A DNA stretch of 64,000 bases from Bradyrhizobium macuxiense (GCF_007993935.1 NZ_VITY01000016.1:1-64000), one strand, 5' to 3'; positions 1-9,319 are shown, counted from the stretch's first letter. Translations and numbers: made by a program. The notes: generated by a model not told the origin, from the sequence alone.

Positions 1-1
1 C

Positions 2-61
2 TGGTCCCGTTCCTCTTTCGAGGTCTCAGTCGTTTCCGACACCGGTAAGTCGGGCAAGTAA
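2..61 (+). CDS. Possible 3' end of an upstream gene (partial)
   Basis: One frame is open from the left edge and stops at TAA 59-61, giving about 19 residues ending in DTGKSGK. The small hydrophilic, Lys/Ser-rich tail resembles a normal C-terminus. It is too short to recognise and could be chance. The DNA to the left of the window would decide. Confidence 0.2.
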   Translation, partial: WSRSSFEVSVVSDTGKSGK

Positions 62-490
62 GAGCCAAACCAGTAGGCTCCATTCTTTCGAACACTCCCT
101 TCTTCTTCACGCCACAACGGCGCACGCCATCCGGCTTCGATCCCGCGCGCAGAGACTGCGGAGCTCCTCGCCGGGGACACTCGGGAAAGGGGCTCGCCTT
201 CGGCGATCGCTATCACTGCCCCTGTCCCGGGTGCCGCTGTTAACCGGTCTCGTCGCTGCACTCGGACCCGCGTGCCCCTTCGGGTCGCTATGCTCACGCT
301 CTCCGGGTGCCATTTCAGTGGGACGATGCGCGTTCGCGCACGCCTGATCAGGGCCTGCGGCCCTAAGAAGTCAAGGCCACATCCCATGAAGAAAGGGGAC
401 GTTAGGTGGGTCGCTCCGCAGATTGTCGCATTCTCTCACTTGCGAGCGAGCGGCGGGGCGTCACGCGTCGTCGTTTCCGCGCAAGAGGCC
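62..490. other. Intergenic stretch before the ardC leader, no convincing gene
   Basis: About 430 bp with no frame that looks coding; the short open frames here lack start signals and domain content. A small perfect hairpin (AGGGCC, 3-nt loop, GGCCCT) lies near 350-364. The 12-mer GCCACAACGGCG near 110-121 recurs exactly at 11644-11655, in the 3' arm of the structured element upstream of DUF736. This suggests a decayed copy of that element here. Confidence 0.4.
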
Positions 491-574
491 GAGAGTAAGA
501 GAGCTGAATGGGGTTTGCCGTGACGGGTCACAGGCTGCGAGAGAGGCTCGCGGCGCCCGTCGCGGAGACCGGCG
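491..574 (+). promoter_or_regulatory. Structured 84-nt leader of ardC (copy 1)
   Basis: The leader starts with GAGAGTAAGAG and ends at the ATG of ardC. It folds into an outer stem GTGACGGG (520-527) with CCCGTCGC (556-563). An inner stem GCTGCGAG (534-541) pairs with CTCGCGGC (547-554) around the loop AGAGG. The Shine-Dalgarno GGAG follows immediately. A copy of the same length with compensating base changes precedes the ParB-like gene (1554-1637). It could be a regulatory 5' UTR, or a fold-back promoter used on single-stranded transferred DNA. The repeat and pairing are seen; the role is inferred. Confidence 0.65.
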
Positions 575-1528
575 ATGTCCAGACACTATCCTCGGGTGCG
601 TACCGGTGAGGACCGGGCAAGCCTTTATGACGAAATCACCAACAAGATCATCGGTGAACTTGAGGCCGGCCGAGTGCCGTGGGTCCAGCCTTGGGGCACC
701 ACCGCGAAGGCGTCTTTGGCCATGCCGAAGAGCGCCGCGACCGGCCGTCAATACAGCGGCATCAACATTCTGATCCTCTGGGGTTCTGCGACCGAACGCG
801 CATTCACAGGCCAGAGCTGGCTTACTTTCCGCCAGGCTCTGTCGCTCGGTGGTCACGTCCGCAAGGGCGAGCGCGGGACGACCGTTGTCTATGCCGATCG
901 CTTTGTACCGGTCGACGAAAAGCGGCGCGCGAGCGAAACCGGCGACGAAGCGCAGGCCATCCCATTCCTCAAGCGCTTCACGGTGTTTAATACTGATCAG
1001 TGCGACGACTTGCCTTTAGAGATCGCAACGACGGCGCCGACCCCGCCGCCAGGCCTGATCGAGCCGCAGGTCGAATCCCTTATTAAGGCGACTGGGATCG
1101 ATTTTCGTATTGGCGGCAACCGCGCATTCTATGTGCCGGCAGAAGACTATGTGCAGGTGCCGCCCCCGCAAGCCTATTTCGAGCCGATCAATTGGCATCG
1201 AACGGCCTTGCATGAGTTAGGGCATGCCAGCGGCCATCCGTCGCGTCTCAACCGTGACTTATCAGGGGACTACGGTACCAAGAAATACGCCTTCGAGGAA
1301 CTCATCGCCGAGATCTCGTCTGCGTTCAGTTGCGCTTCGCTCGGTATAGTGCCGACGGTGCGCCACGCCGACTATATCGGCTCCTGGCTTGAAGTGCTGC
1401 GAGAGGACAATCGCGCGATTGTGCGAGCTGCTTCACAAGCCAGCAAGGTCACGGACTATCTCCTTGGATTCTTGCCGGAACGTGCTGTCGACATGACGAC
1501 CGAGAGAGCGGACCAGGAGGCTGCGTGA
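575..1528 (+). CDS. ardC: ArdC-type antirestriction protein
   Basis: 317 aa, near full length for the ArdC family. The N-terminal half (about residues 15-130; LYDEITNKIIGELEAG, then the GRQYSGIN region) is the single-stranded-DNA-binding DUF1738 domain. The C-terminal half is a zincin-like metallopeptidase with HELGH at about residues 214-218 (TALHELGHASGHPSR). Known ArdC proteins coat incoming single strands and protect them from host restriction, so the gene is normally expressed early in the recipient. ATG 575 follows GGAG with good spacing at the end of a structured leader. The ParB-like gene follows on the same strand after 109 bp, as in many alphaproteobacterial ICEs and plasmids. Confidence 0.92.
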   Translation: MSRHYPRVRTGEDRASLYDEITNKIIGELEAGRVPWVQPWGTTAKASLAMPKSAATGRQYSGINILILWGSATERAFTGQSWLTFRQALSLGGHVRKGERGTTVVYADRFVPVDEKRRASETGDEAQAIPFLKRFTVFNTDQCDDLPLEIATTAPTPPPGLIEPQVESLIKATGIDFRIGGNRAFYVPAEDYVQVPPPQAYFEPINWHRTALHELGHASGHPSRLNRDLSGDYGTKKYAFEELIAEISSAFSCASLGIVPTVRHADYIGSWLEVLREDNRAIVRAASQASKVTDYLLGFLPERAVDMTTERADQEAA

Positions 1529-1553
1529 ACCTCTCACCAGCCGGGTCGAACAA

Positions 1554-1637
1554 GAGAGTGAGAGGGAAGCTGTGGTTTTTCGCGACGGGTTGGAGGCCGA
1601 GAGAGAGGCTCCCGGCCGCCCGTCGTGGAGATCAGAC
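1554..1637 (+). promoter_or_regulatory. Structured 84-nt leader of the ParB-like gene (copy 2)
   Basis: Begins GAGAGTGAGAG exactly 84 nt before the ATG, the same distance as in the ardC leader. The outer stem is CGCGACGGG (1581-1589) with CCCGTCGTG (1619-1627). The inner stem GGCCGAGAG (1595-1603) pairs with CTCCCGGCC (1609-1617) with one A-C mismatch around the loop AGAGG. GGAG follows the outer stem. Loop and outer-stem core are conserved against copy 1, while several inner-stem pairs differ but still pair. Confidence 0.65.
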
Positions 1638-3755
1638 ATGACGAAGGCTATCCAAAAGATCACGCTGTCACCCTCGCGCGACATCCCCTTCAACAAGCTG
1701 GTGCTCAGCCAGTCGAACGTGCGGCGCGTCAAGGCAGGCATTTCGATCGAGCAGCTCGCCGAAAGTATCGCGCAGCGTACGCTCCTGCAAAGTCTCAGCG
1801 TGCGGGCGGTTGTGGACGCGGAAGGTGTTGAGACCGGTATGTTCGAGGTGCCGGCGGGCGGCCGGCGTTATCGCGCGCTGGAACTTCTCGTCAAGCAGAA
1901 GCGCATGGCGAAGACGCAGGCCGTTCCTTGCGTGGTCCGCGAGGGCGGAATCGCTGAAGACGACTCGCTTGCCGAGAATGACGAGCGGGTAGGGCTTCAT
2001 CCGCTCGATCAGTTCCGAGCCTTCCAAACCTTGAGTGGCGCCGGCATGTCCGAGGAGGATATCGCGGCCCGGCACTTCGTGACGCCGGGCGTCGTCAAGC
2101 AACGACTGCGGCTGGCGTCCGTGTCGCCAAAGCTGCACGAGATCTATGCCGAAGACGGCATGACCCTCGAGCAGCTCATGGCCTTCTCTGTCACAGCCGA
2201 CCACGCCAGACAGGAGCAGGTCTGGGAGAACGTCAGCCGATCCGGCTATGATGAGCCATATCAGATCCGCCGATTGCTGACGGAAAATACCGTGCGGGCG
2301 TCCGATCGCCGCGTGCAGTTCATTGGCCTGGATGTTTACGAGCAGGCAGGCGGAGGCGTTTTGCGGGACTTGTTCGAGCACGATGATGGCGGCTGGCTTC
2401 AAGACGTCGCTTTGCTCGATCGCCTCGTGACGGAAAAACTCAAGGCCGAAGCCGAGACGATCGCTGCCGAGGGATGGAAATGGATCTCAGTGGCAGTCGA
2501 TTTCCCCTATGGCCACACCAATGGCTTGCGCGAACTCGAAGGCAAGCCTGTCGATCTCACCTCCGAGGAGCAGGCCACCATCGACGCTCTCAACGTCGAG
2601 CAGGCAAAGCTTGAATCCGAGTATCAGGATGCGGATGAGCTGCCCGAAGAGGTCGACCAGCGCCTCGGCGAGATCGAGGCGGCACTGCTGGCGTTCGAAG
2701 ACCGGCCGGAAACTTACGATCCGGCCGGGATTGCCCAAGCCGGCGTCTTCGTCAGCATCGATTCCGAAGGACGGCTTTCCGTCGATCGGGGCTATGTTCG
2801 GCCTGAGGATGAGGCGCCTGCGGCCGATTTCGATGTCGAGCGGGGCACCGATGCGTCGCCGGATGAAGGGCAGAAGGTTGGTGCTTCCGCAACTCGCACG
2901 GCGATCTCGGTCGCCGGCGCATCGACCGAACCGGAGGAAGATGATGAGGACCCGGCCAGGCCGTTGCCCGATCGGCTCATCATCGAACTGACGGCGCACC
3001 GTACGCTGGCATTGCGGGATGCGCTGGCGGAAAATCCTGAGGTCGCGTTCCAAGCGGTGCTGCACAACTTCGTGCTGACGGCCTTTTACCGGTTCGCCTC
3101 GTCCGGGAGCTGCCTTGAGATCGGGCTGCGCACGCCGACCTTTCCCGCTCAAGCCCCAGGATTGAGGGAGAGCGTGTCTGCCAAAGCCGTCGAGGCGCGA
3201 CATGAGTCATGGAAAGCGCGGTTGCCGAAGAGCGAGAACGATCTCTGGGACGCGCTCACGGCCCTCGATGGCACCGCGCAGGCGTCCCTGTTCGCTCATT
3301 GCGCGTCTTTTGCAGTCAACGCCCTCTATGAGCCGGAAAACCGCTACAATCAGGGCCGTGTCTCCGCCCATGGCGTTCGCACGCGGCTCGACCAAGCCGA
3401 TGTCGTGGCGCGCGCAGTCGGGCTCGACATGGTGGAGGCTGGCTGGAGACCGACCGTTGACAGCTATCTCGGCCGGGTCACCAAGCCTCGCATTCTCGAA
3501 GCGGTGCGGCAAGCCAAGGGCGAATCTTCCGCGCAACTGATTGACCACCTGAAGAAGGCCGACATGGCCAAGGAGGCCGAGCGCCTTCTCGATGGCTCGG
3601 GCTGGTTGCCGGAACCGCTGCGTCTCGTCGACTCCAGTGCGGCGTCGCTGGAGCAGGAGGGCGAAGCGGGCCCGCTGCCAGAATTCCTGGACGACGAGGA
3701 GGATCCGGTGAACGCCCGCAACGACGATCCGCAACAGCTCGACGCAGCTGAATAA
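1638..3755 (+). CDS. ParB/RepB/Spo0J-like nuclease-domain protein (ICE)
   Basis: 705 aa, much longer than chromosomal ParB (about 300 aa). The first 130 residues hold a ParB N-terminal domain with GGRRYRALELL (the GERR-like box) and LAENDER in place of the usual ENxxR motif. A KorB/HTH-like part follows (residues about 130-220; EEDIAARHFVTPGVVKQRL). The long C-terminal part is acidic and low in known motifs. Members of this family sit next to ardC and the methyltransferase-helicase in many alphaproteobacterial mobile elements. A role in DNA binding or element maintenance is inferred; partitioning has not been shown and no parA is adjacent. The start at ATG 1638 is fixed by the conserved leader and GGAG. 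A strong terminator follows the stop. Confidence 0.85.
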   Translation: MTKAIQKITLSPSRDIPFNKLVLSQSNVRRVKAGISIEQLAESIAQRTLLQSLSVRAVVDAEGVETGMFEVPAGGRRYRALELLVKQKRMAKTQAVPCVVREGGIAEDDSLAENDERVGLHPLDQFRAFQTLSGAGMSEEDIAARHFVTPGVVKQRLRLASVSPKLHEIYAEDGMTLEQLMAFSVTADHARQEQVWENVSRSGYDEPYQIRRLLTENTVRASDRRVQFIGLDVYEQAGGGVLRDLFEHDDGGWLQDVALLDRLVTEKLKAEAETIAAEGWKWISVAVDFPYGHTNGLRELEGKPVDLTSEEQATIDALNVEQAKLESEYQDADELPEEVDQRLGEIEAALLAFEDRPETYDPAGIAQAGVFVSIDSEGRLSVDRGYVRPEDEAPAADFDVERGTDASPDEGQKVGASATRTAISVAGASTEPEEDDEDPARPLPDRLIIELTAHRTLALRDALAENPEVAFQAVLHNFVLTAFYRFASSGSCLEIGLRTPTFPAQAPGLRESVSAKAVEARHESWKARLPKSENDLWDALTALDGTAQASLFAHCASFAVNALYEPENRYNQGRVSAHGVRTRLDQADVVARAVGLDMVEAGWRPTVDSYLGRVTKPRILEAVRQAKGESSAQLIDHLKKADMAKEAERLLDGSGWLPEPLRLVDSSAASLEQEGEAGPLPEFLDDEEDPVNARNDDPQQLDAAE

Positions 3756-3796
3756 CCTCGTGGAGCGGGATGGCCCCGGCCGTTCCGCAGTTGCGT

Positions 3797-3831
3797 GGGG
3801 ACCGGTGTGCAGCACCGGTCCCCATTTTTTT
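3797..3831 (+). terminator. Rho-independent terminator after the ParB-like gene
   Basis: A perfect 11-bp stem GGGGACCGGTG / CACCGGTCCCC with loop TGCAG is followed by A and seven T. It lies 42 bp after the stop and should separate the ardC-parB transcript from the helicase gene. Confidence 0.9.
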
Positions 3832-3841
3832 GAGAACGGTT

Positions 3842-3938
3842 GAGAGGAAGAGTGGGGCCGGGAAGGGTTTGAATCGCCGCGGTCTTAAGGAGAGCACCGG
3901 GCGGTTCGACCCGTTCCTGCTCTCCGAAAGAAATCCCC
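3842..3938 (+). promoter_or_regulatory. Leader of the methyltransferase-helicase gene with nested hairpin
   Basis: Opens with GAGAGGAAGAG, a near match to the first bases of the two 84-nt leaders. It contains an 8-bp stem GGAGAGCA (3889-3896) / TGCTCTCC (3918-3925) enclosing CGGG / CCCG. The hairpin sequence differs from the other two, so this is a related layout, not a simple copy. The Shine-Dalgarno before ATG 3939 is weak. Confidence 0.45.
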
Positions 3939-6900
3939 ATGACCGAATCCCTCGCCGGCGGCCCTGCCGCCGCGCCGCTCTCGATGCGTGCCGCTGCATC
4001 TATCACCTCCGCTGTGGTCAGGGCTGCGCGACAGCTCTTGACCGATCTCGAACGCGGTCGCCGCATCGATGCCGCCGTCCTGCGCAGCGTCATGGAGGCG
4101 GCCTTCGGCGCCTCCGACGCGGACGGCGCCTGGAACTGGAAGACTGCCTATGACGCCTGCGAGGCGGCAACCGTTCTCTTCCTTCGCAAATTCGGTCCGG
4201 CCATGCGGACCAAGGCTGGTTCGACGGCCGCGATGCTGCCGATGCTCGCGAAAATCGCGAGCTGTCTGCCGACCCATACGCGGCGTTCCGAGGACAGCCA
4301 GGCGCTTCAACAATTCTCGACGCCGATCCCGCTGGGGCTGGCCGCATGTACCGCAGCCGCCATTACGTCGGCCGACCGCGTTCTAGAGCCCTCCGCCGGG
4401 ACTGGCTTGCTCGCCATCTTTGCCGAGCTCGCCGGTGGCGCTCTGGTGCTGAACGAGTTAGCCGAGTCCCGCGCATCGCTGCTCGATCATCTGTTCGCCA
4501 ACGTTAAGACCACGCGCATCGACGCTGCCCAGATCGATGATCATCTCGAAGCAGGCGTCCTGCCGAGTGTCGTCTTGATGAACCCACCGTTCTCGGCGCT
4601 GGCGAACGTTGACCGACGAATGGTGGATGCCGCGCTCCGGCATGTCGCTTCGGCTTTGGCGCGTCTTTGCGACTGTGGGCGTCTGGTCGCCATCACCAGC
4701 GCAAGCTTCGGGCCGGACAATCCGGCATGGCGAGATGCCTTCGTTCGCCTTCAGGAACGCGGGCGAGTTGTTTTCTCTGCCGCGGTCGACGGAGCCGTTT
4801 ACGCGAAACACGGAACGCAAACCGACACAAGGCTGCTTGTCATTGACAAGCAGCCGGCGACAGACCCGAACGTCTTTCCGGCCTCGCTCGGCATGGCGGG
4901 CGATGTCGCTACCTTGCTCGGCTGGGTGATCCAGCATGTGCCTCCGAGGCTGGCTGTTGCCGCCCCCGTCGTGATCGACGTCGCCAGGCGCCCTGCGATG
5001 TCACGATCCCTCGCCTCTGCATCACGCCCATTGTCTACTTCGAGTCGCGCCGCGTCAGAAGGTGTAGAATTCCCATACGAGACAGTCGAATGGTCGCCGC
5101 CGGAAGGCGCCCGGCTCACAGATGCGCTTTATGAGGAATACGGATTGCAGTCGATCCGCATTCCGGGCGCGCAGGCGCATCCGACCAAACTCGTGCAGTC
5201 GGCCGCAATGGCGTCCGTCGCGCCGCCAAGACCTTCCTATCGGCCCCACCTGCCGGCCAATCTCGTGGCGGATGGCACCCTGTCGGACGCCCAGCTTGAG
5301 AGCGCCATCTACGCCGGTGAAGCGCATTCCGAATTTCTCGCGGGCTCCTGGACGGTGGACGCGACCTTCGATGTCGTGGTGGCTGCGCGCGACGACGCGG
5401 AAAATGCTGTCCGCTTTCGCCGCGGCTGGTTCTTGGGCGATGGTACCGGCGCGGGCAAGGGTCGGCAGGTCGCCGGCATCCTGCTCGACAACTGGCTCAA
5501 GGGCCGCCGGCGGGCAGTCTGGATCAGCAAGTCCGACAAGCTGATCGAGGACGCGCAGCGCGACTGGTCCGCGCTCGGCGTGGAGCGGCTGCTCGTGACG
5601 CCGCTGTCTCGATTTCGCCAAGGCACCCCGATTCGGCTTTCGGAAGGCGTCCTATTCACCACCTACGCTACGCTGCGCATCGATGAGCGCGGCGAAAAGC
5701 TTTCGCGCGTCAGGCAGATCGTCGAATGGTTGGGCTCCGACTTCGACGGAGTAATTGTCTTCGACGAGAGCCACGCCATGCAGAATGCGGTCGGGGGCAA
5801 GGGCGAACGCGGTGACCAGGCCGCCTCTCAGCAGGGACGTGCGGGCCTTAGGCTCCAGCACGCCTTGCCAAATGCTCGCGTGGTTTATGTATCAGCGACC
5901 GGGGCCACCACGGTCCACAACCTCGCTTATGCCCAACGCCTCGGCCTGTGGGGCGGCGCTGACTTCCCGTTTGCCACGCGTGCCGAATTCGTCGAGGCGA
6001 TTGAGCAGGGTGGGGTCGCAGCCATGGAGGTGCTGGCGCGCGATCTCAAGGCACTCGGTCTCTACGCAGCCCGTTCACTCTCCTACGAGGGCGTCGAGTA
6101 CGAACTCGTCGAACACCAGCTTGTGCCCGAGCAGGTTCGCATCTACGACGCCTACGCCGACGCGTTCGGCATCATCCATAACAACCTTGACGCCGCGATG
6201 CGGGCCGCCAACATCACCGGCGAGACCGGAACGCTGAACGGACAGGCCAAATCCGCGGCACGATCCGCCTTCGAAGGCGCGAAGCAGCGCTTCTTCGGAC
6301 ACTTGCTGACCTCGATGAAGACGCCGTCGCTGATCCGCTCGATCGAGCGCGATCTCGAGGCTGGCCACGCCGCCGTCATCCAGATCGTTTCGACAGGCGA
6401 GGCGCTGATGGAGCGCCGGCTCGCCGAGATCCCGACCGAGGAGTGGGGCGACGTCCGGGTCGACATCACGCCGCGCGAGTATGTCCTCGACTATCTCGCC
6501 CATTCCTTCCCGGTCCAGCTCTACGAGCCCTTCACCGACCAGGAAGGCAATCTCTGCTCCCGGCCTGTCCATCGTGACGGCCAGCCGGTCGAGAGCCGGG
6601 AGGCCGTCGCCCGCCGCGACCGCTTGATCGAGAAGCTCGTCTCGCTCCCGCCGGTCCCTGGTGCGCTGGATCAGGTCGTGCAGCGCTTCGGCACCGACAT
6701 GGTCGCCGAAGTGACCGGCCGATCGCGCCGCATCGTTCGCAAGGGCGATCGGCTGGTGGTCGAAAACCGCGCCGGTTCGGCCAACCTCGCGGAGACTTCG
6801 GCCTTCATGGACGACCTCAAGCGGATCCTCGTGTTCTCCGACGCGGGCGGCACGGGGAGGAGCTACCATGCCGAACTGTCCGCCCGAAACCGTCGCTTGC

Positions 6901-8258
6901 GGGTCCATTATCTGCTCGAGCCCGGCTGGAAGGCCGACGCCGCGATCCAGGGTCTCGGCCGGACCAATCGGACCAACCAGGCTCAGCCGCCGCTGTTTCG
7001 CCCCATCGCGACCGATGTGAAGGCCGAAAAGCGCTTCTTGAGCACAATCGCCCGCCGGCTCGACACGTTGGGCGCCATCACGCGCGGCCAGCGCCAGACC
7101 GGAGGGCAGGGCCTATTCCGGCCCGAGGATAACCTCGAAAGCCAGTACGGCCGTGACGCATTGCGTCAACTCTACATGCTGCTGGCGCGAGGCAAAGTCG
7201 ACGGCTGCTCGCTCGAGAGATTCGAGGATGCGACCGGCCTGAAGCTGACCGATACCAACGGGCTCAGGGACGACTTGCCGCCGATCACGACCTTCCTGAA
7301 CAGGTTATTGGCCCTCACCATCGAGCTACAGAATATCCTGTTCACCGCGTTCGAGCAGCTATTGACGGCTCGGATCGAGGGTGCGGTCGCCTCCAGCACC
7401 TATGACGTCGGGCTGGAAACGCTCCGTGCCGAGAGCTTTGTCGTCACCGACCGGCGGACAATTTATGCGCATCCGGGCACCGGGGCCGAGACTCGGCTGC
7501 TCACGATCGCCCAGCGCCAGCGCAACCAGCCTGTGGATCTGGATGACGCTTTCGCTCGTCTTTCCGATCGTCATGCCGTCCTGCTGATCAATGAGCGCTC
7601 GGGACGATCCGCCGTGCAGGTGCCAGCGGCGAGCTTCATGCTCGACGACGGCGAGGTCGAGCGGCGCGTCCGCCTGATACGGCCGATGGAGCAGCACAGC
7701 GTCTGCCTCAACATGATGGCGGAAAGCCACTGGGTCGAAGCCGATCGCGAACGCTTTGCTGCCGCCTGGCGGGCGGAGCTCGCCGAGGTACCCGAGTTCA
7801 CGGAGAGCACGATCAACGTCGCGGCGGGCTTGCTGCTACCTATCTGGAAAAGCCTCCCGAATGAGTCGACCCGGGTTTATCGGCTCCAGACCGACGCTGG
7901 CGAACGCATCATCGGCCGCAAGGTCTCCGCCGCCTGGGTCGCAAACGTCCTTGCGGCGGACGCGCCGGCGCTGGCGCCGGCCGCTGCCTTTGCCGCGCTG
8001 ATGGAAGGACGCACCGTCCTCGATCTCGCGGAAGGGCTCCAGCTTCGGCGTGTTCGGGTGATCGGCGCATACCGCATCGAGCTGTCGGGATTCAACGACA
8101 CGATGCGCGATCGACTGCGGGCCTACGGCCTCTTCGGGGAGATCATCTCCTGGAAGCTGCGCATGTTCGTGCCCACGGACGCATGCGGCGTCGAGATCCT
8201 GTCGAAGGTGCTTGAGTACTATCCGGTTGCGCGCATCAGCGGGCGGGAGGCCGCGTGA
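3939..8258 (+). CDS. Strawberry-notch-type helicase fused to a SAM methyltransferase
   Basis: 1439 aa. Residues about 120-330 form a class I methyltransferase: LEPSAGTGLLA (SAM motif) and MNPPFSAL (NPPF catalytic motif of N6-adenine or N4-cytosine enzymes). Residues about 440-760 are a superfamily 2 helicase/ATPase lobe with GDGTGAGKGRQ (Walker-A-like) and VIVFDESHAM (DESH box), the strawberry-notch AAA domain. The second lobe follows (about 950-1080) with GWKADAAIQGLGRTNR (motif VI-like Arg finger). The fusion is known from alphaproteobacterial plasmids and ICEs and probably methylates and remodels the element's DNA; its exact task is unproven. The stop overlaps the next start (TGATG), so it is translationally coupled to the Toprim gene. 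ATG 3939 is the first good start after the leader. Confidence 0.88.
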   Translation: MTESLAGGPAAAPLSMRAAASITSAVVRAARQLLTDLERGRRIDAAVLRSVMEAAFGASDADGAWNWKTAYDACEAATVLFLRKFGPAMRTKAGSTAAMLPMLAKIASCLPTHTRRSEDSQALQQFSTPIPLGLAACTAAAITSADRVLEPSAGTGLLAIFAELAGGALVLNELAESRASLLDHLFANVKTTRIDAAQIDDHLEAGVLPSVVLMNPPFSALANVDRRMVDAALRHVASALARLCDCGRLVAITSASFGPDNPAWRDAFVRLQERGRVVFSAAVDGAVYAKHGTQTDTRLLVIDKQPATDPNVFPASLGMAGDVATLLGWVIQHVPPRLAVAAPVVIDVARRPAMSRSLASASRPLSTSSRAASEGVEFPYETVEWSPPEGARLTDALYEEYGLQSIRIPGAQAHPTKLVQSAAMASVAPPRPSYRPHLPANLVADGTLSDAQLESAIYAGEAHSEFLAGSWTVDATFDVVVAARDDAENAVRFRRGWFLGDGTGAGKGRQVAGILLDNWLKGRRRAVWISKSDKLIEDAQRDWSALGVERLLVTPLSRFRQGTPIRLSEGVLFTTYATLRIDERGEKLSRVRQIVEWLGSDFDGVIVFDESHAMQNAVGGKGERGDQAASQQGRAGLRLQHALPNARVVYVSATGATTVHNLAYAQRLGLWGGADFPFATRAEFVEAIEQGGVAAMEVLARDLKALGLYAARSLSYEGVEYELVEHQLVPEQVRIYDAYADAFGIIHNNLDAAMRAANITGETGTLNGQAKSAARSAFEGAKQRFFGHLLTSMKTPSLIRSIERDLEAGHAAVIQIVSTGEALMERRLAEIPTEEWGDVRVDITPREYVLDYLAHSFPVQLYEPFTDQEGNLCSRPVHRDGQPVESREAVARRDRLIEKLVSLPPVPGALDQVVQRFGTDMVAEVTGRSRRIVRKGDRLVVENRAGSANLAETSAFMDDLKRILVFSDAGGTGRSYHAELSARNRRLRVHYLLEPGWKADAAIQGLGRTNRTNQAQPPLFRPIATDVKAEKRFLSTIARRLDTLGAITRGQRQTGGQGLFRPEDNLESQYGRDALRQLYMLLARGKVDGCSLERFEDATGLKLTDTNGLRDDLPPITTFLNRLLALTIELQNILFTAFEQLLTARIEGAVASSTYDVGLETLRAESFVVTDRRTIYAHPGTGAETRLLTIAQRQRNQPVDLDDAFARLSDRHAVLLINERSGRSAVQVPAASFMLDDGEVERRVRLIRPMEQHSVCLNMMAESHWVEADRERFAAAWRAELAEVPEFTESTINVAAGLLLPIWKSLPNESTRVYRLQTDAGERIIGRKVSAAWVANVLAADAPALAPAAAFAALMEGRTVLDLAEGLQLRRVRVIGAYRIELSGFNDTMRDRLRAYGLFGEIISWKLRMFVPTDACGVEILSKVLEYYPVARISGREAA

Positions 8259-9319
8259 TGCCTCGCGAGCCTTGCGAACTGGCATGCCGCCTCGCGCGCG
8301 AGGCCGAGGCGGTATGCCGACACTATCTCTCCAATGGCAAGCGGGAGGGGCGTTACTGGCTGGTCGGCGACGTCCATAACGCACCGGGCCGCTCGATGTT
8401 CGTGCGGCTCCAGGAATCGCGGAAAGGACCCGCCGGCAAGTGGACCGATGCTGCCACCGGCGAGCATGGCGATCTCCTCGATATCATCCGCGAAAGTCTT
8501 GGTCTGCGCGACTTCCGCGAGGTGGCCAAGGAGGCGAGGCGCTTTCTGGGACTGCCTCGTACCGACCCGGAATTCGTCTCGAAGACTGATCGTCCAGCGA
8601 TGCCAGCCGGATCGCAAGCGGCCGCCCGCCGGCTCTTTGCGATATCCAGCCCGATCCAGGGGACCGTGGTTGAGGCATATCTTCAGCGTCGCGGGATAGC
8701 CTATGTGCACCATGGCGGCAGCCTGCGCTTTCACCCACGCTGCTACTATCGACCGGACGAGCACTTGCCGACCGAGACCTGGCCCGCGATGATCGCCTGC
8801 GTCACCGATCTCGATGGACGGATCACCGGCGTGCACCGGACCTGGCTCGATCCCGACGGCTTCGATCGGATTCGGCTCGGAAAGGCTCCGATCGATACGC
8901 CACGACGCGCGATGGGCGACCTCCTCGGTAATGCCGTTCGCTTCGGCGTGTTGGATGACGTGCTCGCCGCTGGCGAGGGGATCGAGACCATGCTGTCGTT
9001 ACGCTGTGCGCTACCGACCATGCCGATGGCTGCTGCGCTTTCGGCCAATCACCTCTCAGCCATGTTGCTCCCATCTGGCTTGCGTCGTCTCTACATCGCA
9101 CGCGATGCCGATGCTGCCGGAGATGTGGTGCACGCCGTTCTGACCCAGCGCGCAGCAGACGCCGGCATTGAAGCGATCGCGCTGTCCCCCCGGCTTGGAG
9201 ATTTCAACGAAGATCTGCACGTCTTCGGTATCGAGGCTCTACGAGCGGCCTTGGGCATTCAGCTCGTACCGGAGGATGTCGCCCGTTTCCTGCATGCGTC
9301 AACGGTGGCGGCGGAATAA
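8258..9319 (+). CDS. Toprim-domain protein (primase-helicase-like)
   Basis: 353 aa. The N-terminal 100 residues resemble the DUF7146/CHC2-like part of mobile-element primases without an obvious Cys-rich zinc finger. The C-terminal Toprim domain shows AAGEGIETMLSL (the invariant Glu) at about residues 240-251 and LYIARDADAAGD (the DxD motif) at about 280-291. Toprim proteins of this family probably help convert transferred single strands or start replication. The start overlaps the stop of the helicase gene, so the two form one unit. This is inferred from family and position. Confidence 0.85.
   Translation: MPREPCELACRLAREAEAVCRHYLSNGKREGRYWLVGDVHNAPGRSMFVRLQESRKGPAGKWTDAATGEHGDLLDIIRESLGLRDFREVAKEARRFLGLPRTDPEFVSKTDRPAMPAGSQAAARRLFAISSPIQGTVVEAYLQRRGIAYVHHGGSLRFHPRCYYRPDEHLPTETWPAMIACVTDLDGRITGVHRTWLDPDGFDRIRLGKAPIDTPRRAMGDLLGNAVRFGVLDDVLAAGEGIETMLSLRCALPTMPMAAALSANHLSAMLLPSGLRRLYIARDADAAGDVVHAVLTQRAADAGIEAIALSPRLGDFNEDLHVFGIEALRAALGIQLVPEDVARFLHASTVAAE

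Noticed and set aside
107..523. Short open frames on both strands before ardC
   Set aside because: Arg/Ser/Pro-rich, no starts with ribosome-binding sites, and they overlap folded leader DNA.
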